In this document: positions 28,061 through 41,595 of the stretch, piece by piece
How positions within the stretch are numbered: position 1 is the first letter of the stretch
Layout: every line of letters begins with the position of its first letter
DNA from: Viscum album
Lineage: Eukaryota; Streptophyta; Magnoliopsida; Santalales; Viscaceae
Assembly (NCBI GenBank): GCA_963277665.1
Contig: OY728152.1
Location: forward strand, 1,185,764,357 to 1,185,828,356
DNA: 64,000 nucleotides
Direction of reading: 5' to 3'
Program-made: the position numbers and the translations under genes
The notes under the pieces: generated by a model
Seen by the model: only the letters and a program-made list of their open reading frames with translations
Databases searched by the model: none
Told to the model about the DNA's origin: nothing

Positions 28061-29030
28061 TCCGGTAATAGGAGGACTCTTGGTAACAACCATTGTGAAG
28101 ATCAGTGTGATGACTGTACTAATGAGATTCCAAATCCAATGGGAGCGGGAATCGCGAACTTTGTCACTCTTCTCACTCAGCTAACTCATGTATTGAATAG
28201 AAACAAGGGTCAAGAAGAACGTTCAACCCCCCTATGAAAGAACAAGTTTATATTGAGAGATTTATGAGACAATGACCTCCTACTTTTAGTGGATCATCCG
28301 ATCCCAAGATCGCTTAACAATGGATCAACTCCATTGAAATGATATTCTCCATCCTCCAATGGTCTAAACAAGAGAAGATTACCCTGGCAGCTTATCGTAT
28401 GGAGGGTGATGCTGATCAATGGTGGATGTTGATCAAATATATGAAGCCTGAGAAGGAGATCGAGGCGTTGTAATGGAAGGATTTCAGGAAGATGTTTTTC
28501 GATAATTATCTTCCGCCCACCCTCCGGCATAAGATGGAAAGGGACTTCTTTTCCCTCATGAAAAAAGATGAAGAATCTGTTGGAGCATACGTGGGAAACT
28601 TCACAAGGCTAGAACGATATGCTTCTGGTTTTTCCTTACCCCCGAATGCATGGTTGACTGCTTCTTTGATGGGATGAAGCCTAGATTGCGGAAAGCATTA
28701 GCGATCCGTGACTTCAACATATATGAAGAAATTGTCCGATGTGCCCTCAGGGTCGAAATGGAGATTGGGGAATCACAGGGCTATCATGAGGAAAAGAAGC
28801 GTAAGGTGGGATTCAATGCTGGTGGTCCGATGGATAAATCCAACGGTGCTATGATGATCCAGCACCCCACTTTCCAAAATTGCAGAAAGAAGCACCCTGG
28901 AAATTGCCTTAAAGGGATGAGAAAATGCTTCAGGTGTAGAAGAGAAGGGAACCTAGCTTTTAACTGTTGGCAAGAGAGACCCGCGGTTGGAACAGAGGAG
29001 AGTAACACTCCATTATAACCTCAACGCGTT
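28061..29030 (+). pseudogene. gag: G2 first copy: gag remnant
   Basis: The likely original start is the ATG at 28061, beginning MSGNRR; the second copy starts the same way with MAGNRR. The capsid part is recognised by RPPTFSGSSDP near 28280 (after a frameshift near 28230), QWINSIE near 28325, DADQWW near 28412, KDFRKMFFDNYLP near 28480 and VEMEIGES near 28760. The zinc knuckle at about 28927-28968 reads CFRCRREGNLAFNC: the His ligand is Asn. Stops and at least two frameshifts prevent a full-length Gag. A protease remnant follows after about 150 bases. Confidence 0.85.
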
Positions 29031-29169
29031 GTTCAATGAAAAAAATGCAAAGAACCGGGTCTTTTTTGCAAATCAGTGCCCTAATCCAAGGGTTTTCGGA
29101 GGCAACCAACAGCCTCCATGATGGAAAGGAAGAGCTTCTTCCATCACATCTTCCAAAATGAACCCCAAC

Positions 29170-32100
29170 AATGAAGTGGTGACAGGTATGCTAGTTATTC
29201 ATTCAAGAATAGTGAATGTACTTTTTGATTCAGGTTCTACACATTCTTTAATATCTCGAAGGTTTAGTAGAAAAATCCCAGCACCACCACAAATCATGGA
29301 AGTGAAGATGTCGGTGAGAACGGAAAATGGGTAAATCATTTCATCCCATGAATTTAAGTCCTCCCCTGTTATAATATGTGGATTGAATTTCCTGGAGAAC
29401 ATCGTCATACTCCTTCTAGTGGAATTTGGTTCAATTCATGGCATGGATTGGCTTTCCTTAAATAGAGCCAACATAAATTGTCAGGAGAGGGAAATCACAC
29501 TCCATATTGATAATCGACCCCTGATTCGTTACAAGTGTCAAGAGAAAGATGAATATTTGTTATCTCCATCATCTCAAGCAAGGATATTACTGCCTTATGG
29601 GCACGCGTATCTGGATCATATGATTGAGTCCAAGTAATAAACCATCCATGAAGAAATTCTTATTGTGAGGGAATTCGATGAAGTGTTTCCCGAGGAACTG
29701 CCTAGTATTCTTCCTAGAAGAGATGTTGAGTTCTCAATTGAACTTATACCTGGAGTATTACCAATATCCAAGACTCCATATAGAATGGCTGTTGTTGAAC
29801 TTGAAGAGCTGAAAAAACAACTATAGGAAAATCTGGATAAAGGGTGTATACACCCAAGTGCTTCACCCTGGGGTGCACCAGTCCTCTTCGTCAAGAAGAA
29901 GGATGGGTCAATGCGGATTTGCATAGATTATACTGAACATAACAAAATCACGATAAAGAACAAGTATCCTCTCCCAATAATCGATGACTTGTTAGATCAG
30001 CTGTGTGGAGCACAATACTTCTCCAAGGTGGATTTGCGGTCGGGATATTATCACGTAAGGGTTAAGAAAGAAGATGTCCCCACGTCTGGTTTTCGTACAA
30101 GGTACGGGCACTATGAAATCATAGTAATGCCTTTCGGACTCACTAATTCTCCATATATCTTCATGGAATCTATTAATAGAGTCATTAGAGATTAAATAGA
30201 CAAATTTGTGGTAGACTATATAGATGATATTCTAATATACTCCGAAACCAAGGAGGATCATGAGGAGAATTTAAGAACTATACTGGAGAATTTGTGCAAG
30301 GAGAAGCTCTATGTAAAGTAGATCATGTCTGAGTTCTGGTTGAAGGAGGTCTCATTCATGGTCCATATCATCAAAAGCAATGGGATATCTATGGACCCCT
30401 CTAAAACAGATGCAATTGAGGTATGTTCGATGCCAACATCAGTAACGGATATCCATAGCTTCTTGGGGTTAGCTAGATATTATCGAAAATTTATGAGGAA
30501 TTTCTCATGATTTTCCAACCCTCTTAACAAGCTAACACGGAAGGGAATAAATTTTTCGTGGAGTTATGAATGCGATGAAAGATTCAACAAGTTGAAAAGG
30601 AGGATTATCACTGTGCACGTGCTCACTTTGCCAACAAGTGGGGAACTTTTTGTGGTATTCGGTGATGATTCAAAGAAGCTATTAGGATTTGTGCTGATAC
30701 AGAATGATAAATTTATATCCTATTCTTCAAGGGAGTTGAAAATCAATGAGCGAAACTATCCAACGCATGATCTAGAGTTGGCGGCGGGGATCTTTACCTT
30801 GAAAATCTGGCGTAATTATCTCTATGGAGAGAATTGTGAGATATATACTGACCACAATTATCTTAAATAAATATTCACACATAAAGTGATTAATATGCAC
30901 CAGAGAAGATGGATAGATCTCATCTAGGATTTGGACTGTTCAATACATTACCACCCTACGAAAGCGAACAAGGTGGCAGATGCCCTAAGTAAAAGGACCC
31001 AACAATTCTATCAATGAGGAGAATCGAGAAGGATCCAATCTTCTTAGACTTGATGAAGATGGTCATGGGAATCATAGAGAAGGGAAAATCATCAATCCTT
31101 TCACAAATGATTGCACAACCATATATTTTATAAAGGTTAAAGGATGCTCAAAAAAATGATGTGGAATACAAGAAAAAAGTGGAAGCTATCAAAAAAGGGA
31201 AATCCTCAGAGTTTAATGTTAATGAAGAAGGAATTGTGTGGTTTGGGAAAAGACTATATGTTACATCATGTCCGGAGCTGATGAAGGAACTTTTGGATGA
31301 TGCACATAGTTTAAATTTCTCTATTCACCCAAGGATCACAAAGATGTATCGAGATATCCTAGAAAACAGTTGGTGAGATAATATGAAGAAGGAGATCGCT
31401 AAATAAAAATCAAAGTTCCTGGTGTGTCAGCAAGTGAAGGAAGAGAGGCATAAGTCTAAGGGGATGATGTAACCATTTCCCATACCAGAATGGAAATTGG
31501 AAAACCTCACCATGGACTTTGTCACTGGACTTCCGAGGACATCAAAAGGCCACAATGCTATATGGGTTTTTGTGGATCACCTTAAAAAGACTGCACACTT
31601 CATTGCTATTCGGGAGGATTTCTCTTTAGATCAACTGGCATGGATATATATCAGGGAAGTGGTAAGGTTTCATGGTGTACCACTTTCTATTGTGTCTGAC
31701 CGAGATCCAAGAATCACCTCTATGTTTTGGAAGAGTCTTCAACATGATCAAAATACTGAACTGAACTTCAGTACGGCCTATCATCCTCAAACTGATGGCC
31801 AATCTGAGCAGACTATCCGAACACTTGAGTATATGTTTATAGAATGATCAATGGAATTTAAAGGAGGATAGTATCAACATCTTCCTCTGGTTGAGTTCTC
31901 TTATAACAATAGTTTCCACTCGAGCATCCAAATGGTACCATATGATGACCTTTATGGTAAAAGATGCAGAACACCGACATGTTGGGATGAGGTTGGTGAA
32001 CGTAAGCTCGTTGGACCATAAATGGTCGAGGAAATGGTTGCGAAGGTAAAAACCATTCAGCAGGATATAAAGGCAGCTCAGAGACACTAGAAGAGTTATG

Positions 32101-32549
32101 CAGATAATCGTCGACAAGACCTTGAGATTAAAGTTGGAGACATGGTTTTTCTATGAATATCTCCATGGAAGAAGGTCATGAGGTTTGGAAAGAAAGGGAA
32201 GTTAAGTCCAAGGTACATCGACCCCTTCGATATTCTTGATCTTGTTGGGGATATGGCCTATCGACTAGAACTTCCACCTACCATGTCCTATGTACATGAA
32301 TTCTTTCGTGTATCCCTATTAAAGAAGTATATACCAGACCCTTCACATGAACTCTCTTCTGAGGTGGTACAATTGGAAGATGAACTCTCTTATGAGGAGA
32401 AACCAGTGAAGATCATAGATTATAGAGAAAAAGTTCTACGAAATAAGACAATGCCCATCATCAAGGTGTTGTTGAGAAACCACAAGTTTGAAGAAGCGAC
32501 TTGGGAATTGGAGGATATGATGAAGCTAAGTTACCCGTATTTGTTTTAG
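29170..32549 (+). pseudogene. pol: G2 first copy: pol remnant with chromodomain
   Basis: Domains in order: protease with FDSGSTHSLIS near 29225 and GMDWLS near 29440; RT with [15 protein letters not shown] near 29865, [11 protein letters not shown] near 30025 and the active site YIDD at 30217-30228 kept; RNase H with IYTDHNYLK near 30843; integrase with the IHPRITKMYRD zinc-finger part near 31320, MDFVTGLP near 31510, SDRDPR near 31695 and DGQSEQTIRTLE near 31795, so the DDE triad is visible; then SPRYIDPFDILD near 32208 and a chromodomain ending ATWELEDMMKLSYPYLF at 32549. In-frame stops occur, for example before IDKFVV near 30195, after CEIYTDH near 30870 and after ENSW near 31375. No functional Pol is possible. 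Confidence 0.88.
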
Positions 32550-32585
32550 TGTGGGAAAAGGAATATTTCGAGGGAAAAATTTCTT

Positions 32586-32598
32586 AAAGGGGGAATAT
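32586..32598 (+). other. G2 polypurine tract before LTR-B
   Basis: AAAGGGGGAATAT directly precedes the LTR-B start TGTAACGACCC. It is the expected plus-strand primer of the first internal region and fixes the LTR-B start at 32599. The copy before LTR-C near 40266-40277 reads AGGCGGGAATAT. Confidence 0.75.
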
Positions 32599-33909
32599 TG
32601 TAACGACCCATAGTTTCATTAATGGAAATCGTTCTTGATCTAATTAAAAGTCTATTTATGTTTATATAAAATTTCATCTTCTTTGGTTTTATGTTAAGAA
32701 TTTTGACTGTTGCTAATATAGCCATTGAACAGTGATCACATGATTAGTATAAATGTAGGACTTTAACAAATCCAATTTACTCAGACAAAGGAAGTGATGA
32801 CCTCATCCAGTAGAATTTCCCCATACGAAGCTCATTTTTCGGAGCTCAGAAATGAGGTGGCATCCTTGGGGTTTGCTATTAACCAAGCCCAGGATTAGCT
32901 TCACTATGTCAATCTCAAACGGAACCGTCTATGGAAAAAATGGAAGTTGATAGAGATTACCACTCAAGCGATGTTATCTGAGCCACCCCAAGAGTCTTTC
33001 ACCATCGCACACCTTACCCTTAGGTCCTATGAAGTTGTTTTAAGGGGTTATATAACAAATCTCTAGAATTATGTTCATGTATATTATTTTTGTGTATAAT
33101 AATGAATATACCTTCTTATCATTTTTTTGATACATTGTAAATAGTTTTTAAAGTACAAATAGTGTTTTTAGTTATTTTTTAATTAAGTATTCTATTTTAT
33201 TTAATTAAGGTATTTTTGAATTAAATAATATTTTAATAAAATATTATTACTATTATTAAATTAATTTTTATTAAATATAAATGATCTTATAAATTTATTA
33301 AGGAAATTAAAATTTTTATTATATTTTGAAATCCATTCCTGTCAAAACCCGTGAAATTTCGAAAAATGTCGGTTTTTATTTTAAAAGTGAAAATTAACGT
33401 ATTTATAAAATTATTTAGATAAAATAATTGTTATTTCTAGAATCAGGACATCTAAATTATCCAATGTTGAATTTTTCATAATTTTCTAAGACAGACAAAT
33501 TTTTGGGTAAAAATTAAATACAGTTTAAATATATAATGTGTTTTATGACATCATAATGACCCAATATGGATGTAATAAAATACTATAATCTTTATGTTCG
33601 GCCAATATACAGTTTACCATTAAATAATTTGATTTTGGGTTTGTTTTATTTACTTTTCAAAGCATTAATGGACCCCTCATGTCTTATTCAACACCTTGCC
33701 TTTTTAAACTAATTTCCATGTGAGTGTGACTCACCTCCACATAAGAAACCCTAATATTTTAAGAATTTTGGACTTTGGCCTTATAAAATACTGTTTTCCT
33801 CTTCCCTTTTCCAAGAACAATGGGGAAAAACATGGGATGGTTTGTGGTTTGGATTAATTTATTTTAAGGGGACCCAAACCTAAATAATAAAGAATTCCCT
33901 CACCTTTCA

Positions 33910-33917
33910 TATATAAA
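33910..33917 (+). promoter_or_regulatory. TATA box of G2 LTR-B
   Basis: TATATAAA in the context CATATATAAACCCACCC, at the same offset as in LTR-A and LTR-C. As LTR-B precedes the second internal region, this would be its promoter. Confidence 0.6.
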
Positions 33918-34727
33918 CCCACCCAAGCTCCAACTTCATCCTCATTCAAAGCCTTTTTAGTTCGTCCAACCTCTGCCCAACTCTCTCTAGAATCCTCACA
34001 AGGTTCCCCAAGCTACCAAGAAGCCTCTCACAAGCCTCTCTCTGGACTTTTGAAGCACACTTCCAAGTAAGGGTTTTTTTCTTCCTTTCTCATTGTTGTC
34101 AATTTTCTTTAAGTTGTATTGACCTTTTAATATCAATTATTAATGTTGGGGTATGGTTTCTCACCTCCTCCATACTGCCCTCTTATTGTTTGAATGATGG
34201 GATACCCCTTTCTTTCTCACTAAATGCCTCCAATGTACACCCGTTACTATGCTGAAATTCCGAAAGTTACTTTTCTCTCTTCTTTGACATTCAAGCAATA
34301 AGTTTGTATCATGAATCTATATTCCATTACGATTTTTGGGAAATGTATCTATATGGCCTACTTACTTTCCATTACATGTAAATATGATGGGGAACCCCTT
34401 TCTTTCTCATCACCCATATTTATGAATTCTTATGTCACACCGTTATGCTGCCGAAATCGCACCGATTTTATAAGACAATTCCATTGTGTAGTAGATACCA
34501 TGCCCATTTCTCCATCAAGTGTATTCAATTTATGCACATTTACATATTGATTAAAAATTTTCATGTATGAATACCATATTCCTTTATCATGGAATAAATG
34601 ATTATGTTTTATGAATCCATGTTTTATGATCCATGTGGCACACTTATGCGTGAAATAAAATATTTAAGATGGGTACGCCCTTATAGCGCTCCAATGCATT
34701 GGGTAAAGTATAGTATCATTATATGTC

Positions 34728-34841
34728 ATGTGCAATGAGTTATGACTCATTCTAAATCAAGTGAAACTAGGGTTTACTCGTGCATTATGTGAAATGAGGA
34801 TTTACTCATGCTCCATGTGCAATGAGCCTTGGCTCATGCTA
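34728..34841 (+). repeat. Tandem short inverted repeats in G2 LTR-B
   Basis: Units of about 28-31 bases with AATGAG, six bases, CTCATT at the first, a decayed second, AATGAG and CTCATG at the third, and ATGAGCC TT GGCTCAT at the fourth. Same place in the LTR as in LTR-A and LTR-C. Confidence 0.65.
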
Positions 34842-35241
34842 ATTCCATGTTAAGTGTTGTTTCCACATTTCCATGTTATGATTATCATGATATATCATGC
34901 CTTTATGTTAATGTTTCTCTTATACTCTATTTATATGCCTATTGTCTAACATGTACTGTACTCCTTATGTTATTCCATGTGTACTCCCTTACTGGGCTTT
35001 ATAGGTCACCCTTTTCTTATGTATATCCTCAGGTTATCCCATGCAATGCTAAGTACGAGGTAATGTAGTTGCCATATAAAGTATGATTTCAATAAAGATG
35101 TTGTATTTTATGTTTTATGATTTTATGTAATGATCCTAATCCACAAAGACACTAAACCTCTCATTCTTCTTTGTTGTATCAAGTGATGATTTTTGTAATA
35201 AATCTTTTTTATGATTGTAATAAAACGAGGGTCGTCATAGT

Positions 35242-35253
35242 TGGTATCAGCGG
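35242..35253 (+). other. G2 second internal region: PBS
   Basis: TGGTATCAGCGG lies two bases after the LTR-B end and matches the initiator Met tRNA complement over its first nine bases. It marks LTR-B as the 5' LTR of the second copy. Confidence 0.75.
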
Positions 35254-35743
35254 ATATGATTAGTTATTTTTGGGATTAGGAAACCCTATTAAAGCCTTTG
35301 ATACAAGACTAAGTATAATAAAAACATCACTAAGTTTTGGTAAGTACTGTGTAAGTGTTTTATCAAAAAAATACATCCCTGTCTGGATACAAGCAAGTAT
35401 AGGAGGCTCTGGCACAGATGTATCATAGGTGTAAAACACGAAAACACCGCATTGAGCTAGACTCAAACGGGAACTGGTGCACGACAACGGGCCTTGCTGC
35501 ACTCTTGGTTACGACACTCCCGGGGGATATGTTTTGATAATTTCAAAAGAATAGTATGAACCCTTATTAAGGAAATTAAAAAAATGTCCCTATGAATATA
35601 TGATAGAATGTAGATCATGAAAATCCTAGATTGAGGCCTATAGACTCATGAGTTAAAGAAATAATAGTTTATTTATGAGTCATCTACTTTTGTCTTTGGA
35701 TTACCCTTTATGTGTTACCCATATATTTCCTTTTATTCCAGCC
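35254..35743 (+). other. G2 second internal region: 5' leader
   Basis: Homologous to 27568-28060. The block 35380-35540 is the most similar part. No protein can be supported here. Confidence 0.5.
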
Positions 35744-36700
35744 AATGGCTGGTAACAGGAGGACTCGGGCTATCAAATGTTGTGAAGATCAGTGTGATGA
35801 CTGTACTAATGAGATGCCAAATCCAATGGGATTGGGAATCACGAACATTATCACACTTCTCTCTCAGCTAACTGAAGTTTTGAATAGAATCATGGGTCAA
35901 GAGAAACGTTCAACGCCCCCTAAGAAATAACAAGTCGCTATCAAGATCTTCATGAAACAAAGGCCTCCTACTTTTAGTGGATCATCCGATCACACGATCG
36001 TTGAACAATGGATCAACTCCATTGAAAAGATATTCTTCATCCTCCAATGTTCTGAACAAAAGAAGGTTCTCCTTGTAGCTTATCATATGGAGGGTGAAGC
36101 TGATCAATGGTGGACGTTGATCAAAAATATGATGCCTGAGGTGGAGATCGAGGCGTTGGAATTGAAGGATTTCCAGAAGATGTTTTTCGATAAATATTTT
36201 CCACATACCCTCTGGCTTAAGATGGAAAGGTACATCCATTCCCTCAAGCAAAAAGATGAATAATCTATTGGAGCGTAAGATGCAAACTTCACAAGGCTTG
36301 CAAGATACGCTTCTGTCTTTGTCGTTACCCCCGAATGCAAGTTTGACCGCTTCTTTGGTGGGCTGAAGCCTAGCTTGTAGAAAGCATTAGCGATCTGTGA
36401 CTTCGATAGCTATGAGGAAATGGTCCTATGTGCCCTCAAGGTCGAAATGGAGATCGGGGAATCACAGTGGTATCATGGGGATATAAAGCGTAAGTTTGAA
36501 TTCAATGCTGGTGGACCGATGGATAAATCCAATGGTGCTAAGAAGATCCAGCACCCCACTTTCCAAAAGTGCGGAAAGAAGCACCCTGGAAATTACCTTA
36601 AGGGGACGAGAAAATGCTTCAGGTGTGGAAGAGAAGGGAACCTAGCTGTTAACTATCGGAAAGAATGACCCGCAGCTGGGAAATAGGAGAGGAATGCTCC
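35744..36700 (+). pseudogene. gag: G2 second copy: gag remnant
   Basis: The start ATG at 35744 gives MAGNRR and CEDQCDDCTNE. RPPTFSGSSDHTIVEQW begins near 35963, EADQWW near 36098 and FQKMFFDKYFP near 36170. The zinc knuckle near 36620 reads CFRCGREGNLAVNY, so both the His ligand (Asn) and the last Cys (Tyr) are lost; the His-to-Asn change is shared with the first copy. Stops at about 35928 and 36261 and frameshifts break it. It is as long as the first copy, with few indels between them. Confidence 0.85.
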
Positions 36701-36849
36701 GTTTGAACCTCAATGCATTGTTCAAGGCAAAAAATTCATAGAACCGGGTCATTTTTTAAATCAGTGCCCTAATCCAAGGGTTTTCGGAGGCAACCAACAA
36801 CCTCCAAGATAGCAAGGAAGAGATTTTTCCTTCACTTATACTGAAGTGA

Positions 36850-39800
36850 CGAAGTGCAGAGTGGTACGGTAGTTATTCATTCATGAATAATGAACATACT
36901 TTTTGATTTAGGTTCTACACATTATTTTAAATCTCGAAAGTTTAGTAGAACAATCCTAGCACCACCACCAATCGTGGAAGTGAAGATGTCAGTGAGTATG
37001 AAAAATGGGGCAATCATTGCATCCAATGAATATAAGTCCTCCACTGTTATAATCTGTGGATTGAATTTCCCATCAAACCTCATCATACTCCCTCTAGTGG
37101 AATTTGATGCAATTCTTGGCATGGATTGTCTTTCCTTATATAAAGCCAAAATAAATTGTCGGGAGTGTGAAATCACACTCCATATGGAGAATCGACCCCT
37201 GATTCTTTACAAGTGTTAGGAGTAAGATGAATCTAATATTTCTCCATCTTCTCAAGCGTGGATATTACTGCCTTATGATCACACGTATCTGGCTCGGATG
37301 ATTGAGTCCAAGGAAGAATCCATCATGGAAGAAATTCCAATTGTGAGTGAATTAGCTGAAGTGTTTCCCAAGGAACTGGATGGTCTTCCTCCTAGAAGAG
37401 ATGTTGAGTTCTCAATTGAACTTATACTCGGGGAATTATCAATATCCAAGACTCCATATAGTATGGCTGTTGTGGAGCTTGAAGAGCTGAAGAAACAACT
37501 ACAGGAGAATCTGGATCAAGGGTTTATACGCACAAGTGCTTCACCATGGGGTGCACCAGTCCTCTTCGTCAAGAAGAAGGATGGGTCAATGCGGATTTTC
37601 ATCGATTATCATGAACTTAACAAAATCTAGATAAAGAACAAGTATCCTCTCCCAAGAATCGATGACTTGTTTGATCAGTTGCGTGGAGCACAATTCTTCT
37701 CCAAGGTGGATTTGCGGTCGGGATATTATCAAGTAAGGGTGAAGAAGGAAGATGTCCCCAAGACTGCTTTCCATTCAAGGTACGGGCACTATGAGTTCAT
37801 AGTAAAGCCTTTCGGACTCACCAATTCTCCAACAATATTAATGGACTTGATGAATAGAGTCTATAGAGATTACCTAGACAAATTTGTGGTAGAATTTATA
37901 GATGATATTCTAATATACTCCAAAACCAAGGAGGATCATGAGGATTATTTAAGAACTGTACTAGATACTTTTCTCAAGGAAAAGATCTATGAAAAGTACA
38001 GCATGTGTGAGTTCTGGTTAAAGGACGTCTCATTCTTGGGCCATATCATCACAACCAATGGGATATCTGTGGACCCCTCTAAAACAGGTGCAATTGAGGG
38101 ATGGCCGAGGCCAACATCAGTAACGGATATCTGTAGCTTCTTGGGGTCAGCTGGATATTATCAACGATTTGTGAGGAATTTCTCACGATTTTCCAACCCT
38201 CTTACCAAGCTAACTCGGAAGAGATTAAAGTTTTTTTGGAGTTATGAATGCGAAAAAAGCTTCAAGGAGTTGGAAAAGGAGGCTTATCACTGTGCCCGTG
38301 ATCACTTTACCCACAAGTGGAGAACTTTTTGTGGTATTCAGTGATGATTAAAGGAAGGTCTTAGGCTGTGTGCTGATGTAGAATGATAAAGTTATATCCT
38401 ATGCCTCAAGGAAGTTTCAAATCCATGAGCGAAACTATCCAATTCATGATCTAGAGTTGGCGGCAGTGATCATTGCCTTGAAAATTTGGCAGCATTATCT
38501 CTATGGAGAGAAATTTGAGATATATACTGACCACAAGAGTCTTAAATATATATTCACACAGAAAGAGATTAATATGATCCAGAGATGATGGATAGAGATC
38601 ATCGAGGATTATTATTGTTCAATACATTACCACCCTGGGGAAGTGAACAAGGTGGTAGATGCCCTAAGTATAAAGGACCCAAAAATACTATCATTGATGA
38701 GAATTGAGAAGGATCCTATCTTCTTAGACTTGATGAAGATGGATGTGGGAATCATAGAGAAGAGAAAATCATGAATCCTTTCACAAATGATTTCTCAACC
38801 ATCTCTTTTGGAATGTTTAAAGGATGCTAATGAGGATGATGTGGGAATGCAGGAAAAAGTGGAAGCTATCAAAAAAGGGAAATACTCAGAGTTTAATGTT
38901 AATGAAGAAGGAATTGTGTGGTTTGGGAAAAGACTATGTGTTCCATCAAGTCTAGAGCAGAAGAAGGAACTTCCAGATGATGCACATAGTTCAAATTTCT
39001 TAATTCACCCAGGGAGCACAATGATGTATCGAGATCTCCGAGAAAACTTATGGGGGGATAATATGAAGATGGAGATTGCTGAATATACATTAATGTGCCT
39101 GGTGTGTCAGCAAGTGAATGCAGAGTGGTAGAAGTCTAATGGTATGATGAAACCATTCCCCATACTAGAATGGAAATGGGAAAACATCACCATGGACTTT
39201 GTCAATGGACTTCCGAGGAAATCCAAATGCAACAATGCAATATGGGTTGTTGTGGATCATCCTACAAAGACTGCACACTTCATTGCTATTCGGGAGGATT
39301 TCTCTTTGGATCAACTGGCACAGATATATATCAGGGAAGTGGTAAGGTTTCATGGAGTACCACTATCTATTGTGTCTGACCAAGATCCAAGATTCACCTC
39401 TATGTTTTGGAAGAGTCATCAACATGCTCTAAATATTGAACTGAACTTCAATACGGCCTATCATCCTCATACTGATGGCCAATCTGAGCGGACTATCCAA
39501 ACACTTGAGGACATGTTGAGAGCATGCTCAATGCACTTTAAAGGATGATGGGATCAACATCTTCCTCTGTTTGAGTTCTCTTAAACAATAGTTTCCACTC
39601 GAGCATCCAAATGGAACCATATGAAGCCCTGTATGGGAAAAGTTGCAGAGCGCCGACATGTTGGGACGAGGTTGGTGAACGTAAGCTGCTTGGACGAGAA
39701 ATGGTCGAGGAAATGGTGGAGAAGTTAAAAACCATTCAGAAGCATATCAAAGCATCTCAGAGTCGTCAGAATATTTATGAAGATAATCATCGACGAGACC

Positions 39801-40228
39801 TTGAGTTTAAAGTTTGAGACATGGTTTTTCTACGCATATCTCCATGGAAGAAGGTCATGAGGTTTGGAATGAAAGGGAAGTTAAGTCCAAGGTACATCGG
39901 CCCCTTCGATATTCTTGATCGTGTTGGGGCTGTGGCCTATCGACTAGCACATCCACTTTCCATGGCCAAAGTACATGATGTCTTTCATGTATCCCTTTTA
40001 AGGAAGTACATACCAGACCCTTCACATGTACTCTCTTCTAAGGTGGTACAATTGGAAGATGATCTCTCTTATGAGGAGAAACCAGTGAAGATCATATATC
40101 GTAGAGACAAAGTTCTACAAAATAAATCAATGCCCCTCGTCAAGGTGTTGTGGAGAAACCACAAGTTTGAAGAAGCAACTAGGGAATCGGAGGATATGAT
40201 GTAGCTATGTTACACACATTTGTTTTAG
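36850..40228 (+). pseudogene. pol: G2 second copy: pol remnant with chromodomain
   Basis: Protease reads LFDLGSTHYF near 36900 (the middle residue of the D-S-G site is Leu), then GMDCLS near 37120. RT has [15 protein letters not shown] near 37545, the longest open stretch of the window (225 codons from 37667), [11 protein letters not shown] near 37700 and FIDD at 37895-37906. RNase H has the [12 protein letters not shown] part near 38522. Integrase has IHPGSTMMYRD near 39003, CLVCQQV near 39095, MDFVNGLPR near 39190, SDQDPRFTS near 39377 and DGQSERTIQTLE near 39475. [11 protein letters not shown] near 39900 and a chromodomain remnant ending at the TAG of 40226-40228 follow. Stops and a frameshift near 38280 inactivate it. 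Overall it is slightly less damaged than the first copy. Confidence 0.88.
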
Positions 40229-41587
40229 TGTGGGAAAAGGTAAATTTTGAGGGAAAAATTTCTTAAGGCGGGAATATTTTTACGACCCAAAGTTTCATTA
40301 ATGGAAATCACTCCTGATCTAATTAAATGTCTCTTTATGATTATATAAAATTTCAACTTTTTTGGTTTTGTGTTAAGAATTTTGACCGTTGAAAATATAG
40401 CTATTGAACAGTGATCACATGATTAGTATAAATACAGGACTTAAAAAAATCCAATTTACATAGAAAAAGGAAGCGATGGCCACACCCAGTAGAATTTCCC
40501 TATAAGAAGCCCATTTTCCAGAGCTCAGAAATGAAGTGGCATCCTTGGGCATCAATAATGACCAAGCCGAAGATGTGCTTCACCATTTCATGCTCTAACG
40601 GGATCGTCTACTGAAAAAATTGAAGTTGATAGAGATTACCACTCGAGCGATGTTATCCGAGCCAACCCAAGAGTATGTAACCATCGAACACCTTACCATT
40701 AGGACTTATGCGGCTGTTTTAAGGGGTTATGTAACAAATCACTATTACTATGTTCATGTATATTATTTTTGTGTATAATAATGAATATAACTTCTTATCT
40801 TTTAGTGATACATTTTAAATAGTTTTTAATGTAGAAATAGTGTTTTTAGTTATTATTTAATAAGAATAATATTTTATTTAATTAAGTAATTTTTAAATTA
40901 AATAATATTTTAATAAATTATTATTATTAATATTAAATTAATTTTTATTAACTATAAATTATCTTATAATTTTATGAATGCAATTAAAATTTTTAATAAG
41001 GTATGAAAGCCATTTTTGTCAAAACCCGTGAATTTTCGATAAATGTAGGTTTATATTTTAAAAGTGATAATTAACATATTTATAAAATTATTTAGATAAA
41101 ATAAATGTTATTTCTGGAATCAGGATGTCAAAATTATCCAATGTTGAATTTTTCATAATTTTCTGAGACAGTCAAATTTTTGGGTCAAAATTAAATACCG
41201 TTTAAATATATAATGTGTTTTATGACATCATAATGACCAAATAGTGATGTAATAAAATACAATAATATTTATGTTCGGCCAATATATGTTTTACTATTAA
41301 AATAATGTGATTTTGGGTTTGTTTTACTTACTTTTCAAAGCATTAATGGACCCCTCAAGACTTATTCAACACCTTGCCTTTTAAATTAATTTCCATTGAA
41401 GTATGACTCACCTCCACATAAGAAACCATAATATTTTAAGAATTTCGGACATTGGCCTTATAAAATATTGTTTTCATTTTCCCTTTTCCAAATACATTGG
41501 GCAAAAACCGTGGGATGGTTTTTGGTTTGGATTAATTTAATGTAAGGGGACCAAAACCTAAATAATAAAGAATTCCCTCACCTTTCT

Positions 41588-41595
41588 TATATAAA
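41588..41595 (+). promoter_or_regulatory. TATA box of G2 LTR-C
   Basis: TATATAAA in the context TTATATAAACCCACCC at the conserved offset. Transcription from here would read out into G1 LTR DNA. Confidence 0.55.

Larger units (their letters stand above)
32599..35239 (+). repeat. G2 LTR-B, shared central LTR
   Basis: It starts TGTAACGACCC after a PPT and ends GTCGTCATA before GT and a PBS. It therefore has the marks of a 3' LTR on its left and of a 5' LTR on its right. It contains TATATAAA at 33910-33917. Its repeat block at 34728-34841 includes ATGAGCC TT GGCTCAT at 34822-34837, a perfect 7-bp arm inverted repeat. No second target duplication borders it. Confidence 0.88.
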
